Shown piece by piece: positions 44,618-51,054 of a stretch of 51,054 nt of DNA. The stretch lies in NCBI GenBank assembly GCA_030684815.1, contig JAUXXQ010000175.1, positions 1 through 51,054 of the forward strand, read 5' to 3'. The stretch's first letter is position 1. The number at the start of each line of letters is the position of its first letter. The translations under genes and the position numbers were made by a program. A model generated the notes under the pieces. That model did not search any database, was not told the origin of the DNA, and saw only the letters and a list, made by a program, of their open reading frames with translations. The DNA comes from Methylobacter sp. (lineage in GTDB: Bacteria; Pseudomonadota; Gammaproteobacteria; Methylococcales; Methylomonadaceae).

Positions 44618-44653
44618 GTATCAGGCAATTACCGGGTCAACATGCAGCGTTAG
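44618..44653 (+). pseudogene. leftover 3' tail of a second draT copy
   Basis: Translated in one frame this gives VSGNYRVNMQR and a stop, against VIGGDYRVNVQP and a stop at the end of draT (37357-37388). At DNA level 24 bases (37360-37383 and 44625-44648) match with two mismatches. It lies 9 bp before draG, where the real draT end would have been. It marks the right edge of the inserted hsd segment. Confidence 0.75.
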
Positions 44654-44661
44654 GGGGGAAT

Positions 44662-45546
44662 ATGTCTACAGAATCAATATTGAATAGGGCGTTGGGCGCT
44701 TATTTGGGCTTTGCCATCGGCGATGCGTTGGGGGCGACGGTAGAATTTATGTCGCCGCAACAAATCCAGAAACGCTACGGCGTGCATCAGGAAATGATCG
44801 GCGGCGGCTGGCTGGGCTTGGAAGCAGGGCAAGTCACCGACGACACGCAAATGTCGCTCGCAATAGGGCAGGCCATTATCGATCATCAGGGCTGGAACAT
44901 TCAGGCAGTCGCCGATAATTTTGTCGCCTGGCTGGAAAGCGATCCGCCGGATATCGGCAATACTTGTCGGCGCGGTATCATGCGCTATCGCGATAAGGGT
45001 GAGTTATTTGGCCTGCCTCGCGATGATGATGCGGGAAACGGCGCGTGTATGCGTAATTTGCCGGTGGTGCTGGCGACCTTGAACAGGCCGGACTCTTTTA
45101 ACAAATGGAGTTTGCAACAAAGCCATATTACCCATAACCATCCGTTGTCCGATGCGGCTACGTTAGCACTGGGGAAAATCGTTAACCTATTGATTGCCGG
45201 ACAGGATATGGATGTTTGCAAACAGGAGGCCGAACAATTGGTCAAGCAATACGGCGAGTTTGCCTATCATCCATATCAGGGCAAAGCCTCGGCTTATATT
45301 GTCGATACCGTGCAGACGGTTTTGCATTATTTTTTTAACACCGACAGTTTCGAATCCTGCCTAATTGCCACCGTTAATCAAGGTGCCGATGCCGATACCA
45401 CAGGCGCTTTGGCCGGTATGTTGGCAGGAGCTAAATATGGCGTTGAGCAGATTCCAAAATATTGGTTAACGCAGTTGGATCAACAGGTTACCGAGCAAAT
45501 ACATCAGCAAACGCAGGGGCTTGTCCGGTTTGCGCAATTATCATAA
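44662..45546 (+). CDS. draG: ADP-ribosyl-[dinitrogen reductase] glycohydrolase
   Basis: The 294-residue enzyme removes ADP-ribose from NifH and so reactivates nitrogenase. The ADP-ribosylglycohydrolase motifs are GAYLGFAIGDALGATVEFM, GQVTDDTQMSL (dinuclear-metal ligands) and NQGADADTTGALAG. ATG 44662 follows AGGGGGGAA, while longer in-frame starts would overlap hsdR and the draT remnant. The start codon lies 9 bp after the remnant stop. It was presumably cotranscribed with draT before insertion; it may now rely on hsdR read-through. Confidence 0.93.
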   Translation: MSTESILNRALGAYLGFAIGDALGATVEFMSPQQIQKRYGVHQEMIGGGWLGLEAGQVTDDTQMSLAIGQAIIDHQGWNIQAVADNFVAWLESDPPDIGNTCRRGIMRYRDKGELFGLPRDDDAGNGACMRNLPVVLATLNRPDSFNKWSLQQSHITHNHPLSDAATLALGKIVNLLIAGQDMDVCKQEAEQLVKQYGEFAYHPYQGKASAYIVDTVQTVLHYFFNTDSFESCLIATVNQGADADTTGALAGMLAGAKYGVEQIPKYWLTQLDQQVTEQIHQQTQGLVRFAQLS

Positions 45547-45575
45547 AAGTTGGGTAACTACTCAGCCAAAAAGAA

Positions 45576-45675
45576 ATAGAACACGGATCTCACGGATCAG
45601 ACGGATTTACACGGATTTTTTTAAAATGGACTGTGCTTTTAATCAGCGATTATCCGTTTTATCAGTACCATCCGT
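45576..45675. repeat. CACGGAT-family repeat downstream of draG
   Basis: ATAGAACACGGAT opens a run of CACGGAT, GACGGATTT and ACACGGATT motifs, with a complementary ATTATCCGTTTT..CATCCGT at the right end. It shares its opening 13-mer with 29593-29605. Open frames across it and across 45521-45983 are repeats translated by chance. Confidence 0.6.
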
Positions 45676-45703
45676 CGACTGCAGGGGCAGATATTTGCTC
45701 CTC

Positions 45704-45950
45704 GGCAATTGCTCCTGCGTTGCCCTACTACACGCCATCCATGGCGTTATACAATATCTGCATTCCCCACATCTCTGTGGGTTGTCTCGTTCCCAAGCTC
45801 CAGCTTGGTAACGCATACCCTCAAGCTCTGCTTGATGCTACCCTGCAAGCAGAGCTTGGGGGTAGTCACTCCCAAGCTGGAGCTTGGGAGCGAGAATATA
45901 TCTGCATTCCCCACATCCCTGTGGGTTATGTAGGAGGTAGAGCAATTGCC
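45704..45950. repeat. nested palindromic cassette
   Basis: An 11-bp inverted repeat (45704-45714 GGCAATTGCTC and 45940-45950) is the outermost layer. Inside are 30-bp direct repeats (45754-45783 and 45898-45927, one mismatch). Between them are two nested palindromes: 23-bp arms at 45786-45808 / 45872-45894 and 19-bp arms at 45816-45834 / 45846-45864. No gene is present. The AAGCTNCAGCTTGG core resembles the inner palindrome at 16.7 kb. Confidence 0.7.
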
Positions 45951-46030
45951 GAGTTCCATTTAGGTATTTTTAACAACAACTGAGCAGTTACAAAGTTGGT
46001 TTCTATCGCCCTACGCCGGGGCGCTCATCG

Positions 46031-46165
46031 TTATACTTTAAACGCCCAGGTTTTCGGTTTTTGCAGTCAACGTCAGCGGTCTATTCCGAGCCAAAAAACT
46101 GAAAGCTAAAACGTTACGAGTCAGACCTTCCAGGTTTTTAAAACCTGTAAGGTCTGTAGTTCGGC
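46031..46165. repeat. dispersed repeat, long copy C (inverted relative to copy A)
   Basis: This stretch is the reverse complement of copy A (14612-14742) over about 126 bp, including TTATACTTTAAACG, GTTTTCGGTTTTTGCAGTCA and the CAGACCTTCC palindrome. It extends by TAGTTCGGC, which is shared with short copies B and D. The 707-bp gap between draG and rng is thus almost wholly repeats. Confidence 0.7.
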
Positions 46166-46253
46166 ATTTTTTTCGCCTAACATAAGACGAAAACTTAACC
46201 GTTCAAAGTATATACAACCGTAGGCGCTAATGGGTGACGCCAAGACGCCGCCA

Positions 46254-47708
46254 TCAAAGCAACACCACGTCATACTGTTCCTGATTATATTCAGACTCAG
46301 CCCTGAACTTGATGCGCACACTCAAAAAGACTTCCAGCTCGGCCAGCATGTCGGCTTCCTCATCGAGCAGCATTTCCACCACTTCATTTGAGGCCAGCAC
46401 CAATATTTTCTGAACCTTGTACTGCCGGACTTCGCGGATAATTTCCCGGAATATTTCCAGGCACATCGATTCCGGCGTCTTCAACACACCCCGGCCGCCG
46501 CAGGCGCTGCACGGTTCGCACAAGATATGCTCCAGACTTTCCCGCGTCCTTTTGCGGGTCATTTCCACCAGACCCAGCACCGAAACCTCGGTGATATTGG
46601 TTTTCGCGTGGTCTTTTTCCAAATGCCGCTCGAACGCCTGCAACACCTGTTTTTTGTGGTCTTCGCTTTGCATATCGATAAAATCGATAATAATGATGCC
46701 GCCCAAATTCCTCAGCCGCAACTGCCGGGAAATGGTTTGCGCCGCTTCCAGGTTGGTTTTGAAAATGGTTTCTTCCAGATTGCGCCCGCCGACATAGCCG
46801 CCGGTATTGACATCGACCGTGGTCATCGATTCGGTCTGGTCGAACACCAGATGGCCGCCCGATTTCAGGCTGACTTTACGCTCCAGCGCTTTTTGTATTT
46901 CATCTTCGACGCTGTAAATGTCGAACACCGGGCATTCGCCGGTGTAATGCTCGATCACCGGCACGATTTCCGGGGCAAAAATCTCGGCAAATTCGATCAG
47001 CCGATAATAGGTTTCCCGTGAATCCACCCGCACCCGCTCAATCCCTTCGCGGTACAAGTCCCGCAAGGTTCGGATGCTCAGCGGCAAGTCTTTGTGAATG
47101 AATTGTTTGGGTTTGGCCTCGGCGATTTTGTCGGCAATCGATTCCCACAATTTCAGCAAAAACAGCATGTCGGCAATCAACACCGTTTCATCGACGCATT
47201 CTGCCGCCGTTCTGGCGATAAAACCGCCGCATTGATGTTCCCGTCTAAAGCCATCAAGACAGGCCCTTAGCCTAACGCGCTCGGCTTCACATTCAATACG
47301 CTGGGACACGCCGGAATTGTGTGCGTAAGGCATATAGACCTGATAGCGCGACGGTATCGAAATTTCCGTGGTCAGGCGTGCGCCTTTGCTGCCCAAGGGG
47401 TCTTTGACCACCTGCACAATGATATGCTGGCCTTCATGCAGATAATGCTCGATATTTTCCGAGCCTTTTTTTTCCAAATCTTTGGCGCACAAGTCGGACA
47501 AATGCAAGAATGCCGCCCGCTGCAGGCCAATCTCGACAAAAGCCGCCTGCATACCGGGCAAAACGCGGCACACTTCGCCTTTATAAATGTTGCCGACCAG
47601 GCCGCGTTGCCGGGTGCGTTCGATGATTAATTCCTGCAAGACGCCGTTTTCAATGACCGCGACGCGGGTTTCCGGCGGGGTCACATTGATTAAAATTTCT
47701 TCGCTCAT
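46254..47708 (-). CDS. rng: ribonuclease G
   Basis: The 484-residue endoribonuclease matures 16S rRNA and helps mRNA decay. It has an N-terminal S1 domain (about residues 38-120, GNIYKGEVCRVLPGMQAAFVEIG), the catalytic DNase-I-like core with TVDVNTGGYVGGRNLEETI and GGIIIIDFIDM, which carry the Mg-binding Asp residues, and the zinc-link CEPCSACGG. Length is that of RNase G, not RNase E. Its start overlaps the Maf stop by 4 bp. Confidence 0.96.
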   Translation of the reverse strand: MSEEILINVTPPETRVAVIENGVLQELIIERTRQRGLVGNIYKGEVCRVLPGMQAAFVEIGLQRAAFLHLSDLCAKDLEKKGSENIEHYLHEGQHIIVQVVKDPLGSKGARLTTEISIPSRYQVYMPYAHNSGVSQRIECEAERVRLRACLDGFRREHQCGGFIARTAAECVDETVLIADMLFLLKLWESIADKIAEAKPKQFIHKDLPLSIRTLRDLYREGIERVRVDSRETYYRLIEFAEIFAPEIVPVIEHYTGECPVFDIYSVEDEIQKALERKVSLKSGGHLVFDQTESMTTVDVNTGGYVGGRNLEETIFKTNLEAAQTISRQLRLRNLGGIIIIDFIDMQSEDHKKQVLQAFERHLEKDHAKTNITEVSVLGLVEMTRKRTRESLEHILCEPCSACGGRGVLKTPESMCLEIFREIIREVRQYKVQKILVLASNEVVEMLLDEEADMLAELEVFLSVRIKFRAESEYNQEQYDVVLL

Positions 47709-48280
47709 CGATAAATCCCTATGCCTTGTCTGGATAAAAGTTCTGCGGTTTCAAACAGCGGCAAACCGACCACACCGGAAAAACTGCCGTTAATCGCTGC
47801 CACAAAAACGCCGCCTAAACCCTGAATCGCGTAACTGCCGGCTTTATCGGCCGGTTCGCCGCTGTGCCAGTAGGCCGCGATTTCATCTTCGCTCAATGGC
47901 CTGAAGGTCACTTCGGTGATGCTGACCGCCTCGCCGTGCTCGCGTCCTCTGAGTGAAATGGCGCTGTAAACCCGGTGCATTTTACCGGATAACTGTCTTA
48001 ACATGGCAAGCGCATCGTCCCGGTCTTTGGGCTTGCCCATAATCACATCATCCAGCACCACGGCGGTGTCGGCGGCCAGCACCGGCAAGCTGTCGCCCAG
48101 TTGCGCCACCGCTGCCGCCGACTTTTCGGCGGCCAGGCGCTGTACATAAGCCAGCGGCGTTTCATCGGGCAACGGCGTCTCGTCAATATCAAGCGGATAA
48201 ACGCGATAAGCAATGTGGATTTGGTCGAGCAATTCCCTGCGCCGGGGCGAGGCTGAGGCGAGAATAATCTGTGCAGTCAT
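47705..48280 (-). CDS. Maf-like nucleotide pyrophosphatase
   Basis: The 191-residue protein has the Maf signature ILASASPRRRELLDQ and VLAADTAVVLDD, followed by KPKDRDDALAML and SYAIQGLGGVFV. The exact YhdE-like class (dTTP/UTP) fits best from AIQGLGG, but the assignment is by eye. ATG 48280 overlaps the rlmH stop by one base, and a longer in-frame start inside rlmH is rejected. It is translated just ahead of rng. Confidence 0.92.
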   Translation of the reverse strand: MTAQIILASASPRRRELLDQIHIAYRVYPLDIDETPLPDETPLAYVQRLAAEKSAAAVAQLGDSLPVLAADTAVVLDDVIMGKPKDRDDALAMLRQLSGKMHRVYSAISLRGREHGEAVSITEVTFRPLSEDEIAAYWHSGEPADKAGSYAIQGLGGVFVAAINGSFSGVVGLPLFETAELLSRQGIGIYR

Positions 48281-48747
48281 TAGCGGTGGTACGGATGGTT
48301 GTGAAGAATGCTCCAGGCGCGGTACAGCTGTTCGGCAACCACGATACGCACCAGCGGATGGGGAAAAGTCAGTGGAGACAAACTCCACGATTCCCGCGCC
48401 AGCAGTTTGGCAGAATCGGCCAAGCCTTCCGGCCCACCGATTAACAGCGACACATGCTGACCGCCTTCCAGCCAGCGTTGCAGGGCTTGCGCCAATTCAG
48501 GCGTGGTCCAGGGCTTGCCGGGAATGTCTAAAGTGACAATATGCGTGCCTTGCGGAATGGCCGTAATCATGCGTTCGCCTTCTTCTTTAACGATACGGGC
48601 GACATCGCTGTTTTTGCCGCGCTTGCCCGGCGCAATTTCTTTAAGCACTAACTCGCATTCACGGGGTAGACGTTTGGCATATTCATCGTAGCCCTGCTGC
48701 ACCCAGCCCGGCATACGGTTTCCCACTGAAATCAGATTTATTTGCAT
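48280..48747 (-). CDS. rlmH: 23S rRNA (pseudouridine1915-N3)-methyltransferase
   Basis: The 155-residue SPOUT methyltransferase modifies 23S rRNA helix 69. N-terminal [14 protein letters not shown] and the C-terminal knot [42 protein letters not shown] (several shorter pieces) are diagnostic. ATG 48747 gives the normal length; the longer frame adds 40 unrelated residues. It is the first gene of the rlmH-maf-rng unit. Confidence 0.95.
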   Translation of the reverse strand: MQINLISVGNRMPGWVQQGYDEYAKRLPRECELVLKEIAPGKRGKNSDVARIVKEEGERMITAIPQGTHIVTLDIPGKPWTTPELAQALQRWLEGGQHVSLLIGGPEGLADSAKLLARESWSLSPLTFPHPLVRIVVAEQLYRAWSILHNHPYHR

Positions 48748-48869
48748 GCGGCGCAGGATACAGGAGAACGGGCTTTTGATGCAATGCGGGTAACTTGTCA
48801 TTAATTGCAGGTTAAAAAATATCCCGTGTTCCCACACGCCCTGCCGCGCTTGTTTAGCGAAGTGCAAGT

Positions 48870-48914
48870 CAGGCCTTCCAGGTTTTTAAAACCTGGAAGG
48901 TCTGTATCTCGGCC
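48870..48914. repeat. dispersed repeat, short copy D
   Basis: Bases 48870-48904 are a near-perfect 35-bp palindrome (CAGGCCTTCC / GGAAGGTCTG), followed by TATCTCGGCC. It matches the head of copies A-C. The 211-bp gap between rlmH and modE holds only this. Confidence 0.65.
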
Positions 48915-48958
48915 ACTTTAAATATAGCGATCAATGCTGCGTGATTGTTTAGGTTGTT

Positions 48959-49768
48959 TTATATGACGCCCAGAATCGGCGCGTTGCTTTTAAACAGCAC
49001 CGCTACCGGCATATTGGGCATAAGCGTCAGGCTTTGTGCGCTTTGCGGCGTAACCATCGCAATCAGCGTTTCGCCGCCGGGCAGCAGCACAATCACCTCG
49101 GCATTCACCTCATCCTGCTGGACGCGAAGCACCTTGCCGGGCAAACGGTTGCGTGCCGTGTAGCGGCTGGGGTCGGCATCGCTTGCCAGCGTGATGTCGG
49201 CGCTGTTGATCAGCAAAAGCGCATCAGCGCCCACTTTTAAGCCAAGATCGCTGATTGCCGCCTGGCTGAGGGTGGTGATAATCGGGTCGCCACCTTTTAA
49301 CTGCACGATAATCTCGGCATTCACCGCACCGGTCTGAATCGCGGTGATACTGCCGAACAGCTGGTTGCGGGCGCTGGTCTTGACCACCAGCCGCTGTAGC
49401 AGCAGAACCGTATCGGGATCGTCGGCGATATTGCGGTTGAGCTGATCAAGGAACTGCCGATGCTGTTGTTCCAGGCGGGTAAACAGCGCCAGCAAAGCGC
49501 ATCCCGCCTCGGTCAAACAGGTGCCGCCGCCTTTGCTGCCGCCGGTGGCGGTGCTGACCAATGTTTTCGGCGAGCCGTTGTTGGCCCGCTCGATGATTTG
49601 CCAGGCGCCTTTGTAACTCAAACCCACCTCCCTGGCGGCCTTGCTGAGCGAGCCGCTTTGGCCTATCGCCCGCAGCAAGCCGATCATGCGCTTATCCAAA
49701 CCAGCCAGGCGTAATTCGCCATCGACCCAGGCTGTTGGAATAGTGTTGTGTTTTGGGCTGTCAGTCAT
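48959..49768 (-). CDS. modE: molybdate-dependent transcriptional regulator ModE
   Basis: The 269-residue regulator has a winged helix-turn-helix of the LysR-like ModE type (about residues 20-110; LDKRMIGLLRAIGQSGSLSK, EVGLSYKGAWQIIERAN) and two TOBE/MOP molybdate-binding domains (about 130-195 and 200-265; ARNQLFGSITAIQTGAVNAEI and ARNRLPGKVLRVQQDEVNAEV). With molybdate bound it represses molybdate uptake and activates some Mo genes. A matching operator is found upstream of the porin gene. Confidence 0.95.
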   Translation of the reverse strand: MTDSPKHNTIPTAWVDGELRLAGLDKRMIGLLRAIGQSGSLSKAAREVGLSYKGAWQIIERANNGSPKTLVSTATGGSKGGGTCLTEAGCALLALFTRLEQQHRQFLDQLNRNIADDPDTVLLLQRLVVKTSARNQLFGSITAIQTGAVNAEIIVQLKGGDPIITTLSQAAISDLGLKVGADALLLINSADITLASDADPSRYTARNRLPGKVLRVQQDEVNAEVIVLLPGGETLIAMVTPQSAQSLTLMPNMPVAVLFKSNAPILGVI

Positions 49769-49827
49769 AAATAGTTAAAAAATTGAGTTAAGCATGATTT
49801 CCCCGCCAGGGGCGGCCTGTTTTTCCA

Positions 49828-49968
49828 TCAAGCGATGAGGTGACAGTGCAGTAACTGTTCATTATCCGCAGGCAACATTGGAACGCCTAACTCAAATGCT
49901 GCAAACAAGCCTTTTATCTGCCAGGAAAAATGAAGCTTCATGCTCTCCGTGCGCTTCGTGGTGGCCAT
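49828..49968 (-). CDS. possible 46-residue open frame
   Basis: The frame MATTKRTESMKLHFSWQ... ends LLHCHLIA and has an AGGT upstream. It has no signal peptide or membrane segment and I recognise no family. Its 5' part resembles the CACGAAG..CATGAAG type of intergenic repeat seen in many genomes, so it may be repeat-derived. It is listed as the only candidate in the 479-bp region between modE and the porin gene. Confidence 0.25.
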   Translation of the reverse strand: MATTKRTESMKLHFSWQIKGLFAAFELGVPMLPADNEQLLHCHLIA

Positions 49969-50122
49969 CTTTTTTAACCTGTCATTTGTCATCAACACTA
50001 CAGAGCATAGCAAAATAGTTGAAACACAACATTGCCTGCCCTTGTCATTCCGTAAATAAGCAATAAAATTCAATAATATAAGAAGCAAATAATCAGTTGG
50101 CATAGTGTTTGCTTAAAATATT

Positions 50123-50150
50123 ATCGCTATATACCAGTGTATATAGCGAG
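50123..50150. promoter_or_regulatory. ModE box
   Basis: The halves ATCGCTATATA (50123-50133) and TATATAGCGAG (50140-50150) are separated by six bases. This agrees with the published ModE-box pattern of two such 11-bp halves with N6 between. Only the outermost base breaks symmetry. It lies about 100 bp upstream of the porin start and 355 bp from the divergent modE gene, so it probably controls the porin, and perhaps both. Confidence 0.85.
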
Positions 50151-50247
50151 TTAAAATAAGGCTGTTCTCTGTTTTCCGAATAGGCTTTATCGACATCGCC
50201 TGCCAACATCGATGCAAATTTCATAATTATCATGATAGGTTTTGCTA

Positions 50248-51054
50248 ATGCAAAAATTAAACGGCCCGTCACTCAAGATCAAATATGGGTGTAACTTTGC
50301 CAATACCGCGTCGATAACCGGCGCTCTGGGTCTGCTGTTGGCGTTACCCTCCTCGGCAAGTACCGAAGATTATTATCAAAAAACCAAAGGCTATCGCGTT
50401 GAGCCGGACACCGATCCACCCGCTTATGTGCGTAATTTAAGCAAAACCCAGTTCGAGCAGTTTCGCGATGTGGAATGGCTGGATGTGGGCCTGGATTTTC
50501 GCACCCGTTATGAGTACCGGGAAAACGATTTACGGCGCAGAAACAATCCTACAACCAATGCTACGCTAAATACCTATCGCAACGATCCCGACAACCTATG
50601 GCTATTGAGAACGCGCGGTTATATCGGCGTAAAAGACATTCTCGACCCGTTGCGCTTTGCGGTCGAATTTGAAGACGCCCGCAGTTACAACGGCCTGTAT
50701 GAAAGAACTGACGCTGACATCAATGAATTTGAATTGATTCAGGGTTACGCCGAGCTGTATTTCGATAATGCGCTCGGCCATAACCGGCCGTTAAGCATCC
50801 GCGCCGGTCGTCAGGCTTTAGAATTGCTGGATCGGCGTCTGGTGGGCAGCAACCAATTCCGTAACACCACCAACAATTTCGAGGGTTTTCGCGTCCAGTT
50901 GGGCAAAAAGCAAAACGACTGGCATTTGGATGCTTTCGCCTTTCAGCCGATTGAACGTTTAAAGTATAAATTTGACCGCGCTGACGAAGACACCTGGTTT
51001 TATGGGGGCGTGTTGAATTTGCGCCAATGGTCGGAATTTATCACCCTCCAGCCG
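50248..51054 (+). CDS. alginate-export-domain outer-membrane porin (3' end outside window)
   Basis: The frame stays open to the end of the window, giving 269 residues. An N-terminal signal peptide (MQKLNGPSLK..., ending near LPSSAST) is followed by the pattern of an alginate-export (AlgE-like) beta-barrel. It shows alternating aromatic strands such as WLDVGLDFRTRYEYR, LRTRGYIGVKDILDPLRFAV, AELYFDN and IRAGRQALELLDRRLVG. It may carry organic or oxyanion solutes across the outer membrane. The ModE box upstream suggests a link to molybdate. No alginate genes are seen nearby, so the name says only what family it belongs to. Confidence 0.85.
   Translation, partial: MQKLNGPSLKIKYGCNFANTASITGALGLLLALPSSASTEDYYQKTKGYRVEPDTDPPAYVRNLSKTQFEQFRDVEWLDVGLDFRTRYEYRENDLRRRNNPTTNATLNTYRNDPDNLWLLRTRGYIGVKDILDPLRFAVEFEDARSYNGLYERTDADINEFELIQGYAELYFDNALGHNRPLSIRAGRQALELLDRRLVGSNQFRNTTNNFEGFRVQLGKKQNDWHLDAFAFQPIERLKYKFDRADEDTWFYGGVLNLRQWSEFITLQP

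Noticed and set aside
45521-45983. Several overlapping frames of 70-116 codons
   Set aside because: They run through CACGGAT repeats and nested palindromes in both strands; coding is not credible.

Overview
The window is a stretch of bacterial chromosome, most likely from a gammaproteobacterium. The engB - cytochrome c4 - dsbA order, the meso-diaminopimelate peptide ligase Mpl, the apaG-apaH pair and the pstSCAB-phoU operon with very long PstC and PstA subunits all fit that class. DraT/DraG (post-translational control of nitrogenase), a ModE regulator and many short dispersed palindromes suggest a free-living, potentially N2-fixing organism. A gamma-methanotroph (Methylococcales) is my best guess, but no methane-oxidation gene is present to prove it. 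I see no rRNA, tRNA or CRISPR array.

Region 1 (1-10249) is nearly all of a Tn3-family transposon. The transposase and resolvase are at the left. The inner 18 bp of its left inverted repeat opens the window, and the full right repeat ends at 10249. Its cargo is a bufferin-type metal-stress operon: a secreted Cys-rich precursor (4x EGGCSG, 2x EGKCG), a 44-residue Cys-rich membrane peptide, a DUF692/MNIO enzyme, its DUF2063 partner, an HD-GYP protein with a zinc ribbon, and a DoxX protein. A CxxC peroxidase-like protein, an AraC regulator, an ECF sigma factor and a zf-HC2 protein follow. The right end of the transposon falls in the stop codon of a J-domain gene.

Region 2 (10249-17643) holds engB, a dihaem cytochrome c4, dsbA, a GGDEF cyclase, an HDOD protein, an MBL-fold hydrolase and ribA, with intergenic regions rich in repeats. 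These include a 125-bp palindromic element with an apparent 8-bp target duplication.

Region 3 (17859-33678) holds the Pst phosphate operon behind a good Pho-box candidate, two unknown exported proteins, a cupin, apaGH, an ankyrin protein, mpl, trpDC, a 40-residue lipoprotein, murI and two small accessory genes.

Region 4 (34033-45546) is the accessory and nitrogen-related part. Two DUF1538 membrane proteins, a PII-like protein and a CBS protein form one operon, divergent from draT. A complete type I restriction-modification system (hsdM, hsdS, hsdR) lies between draT and draG, and a second copy of the draT 3' tail sits just before draG, marking the insertion. Three tandem palindromes precede hsdR.

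Region 5 (45547-51054) begins with a 700-bp block of repeats, then rng, maf and rlmH in an overlapping operon, modE, a well-formed ModE box, and the start of an alginate-export-type outer-membrane porin cut by the window end.
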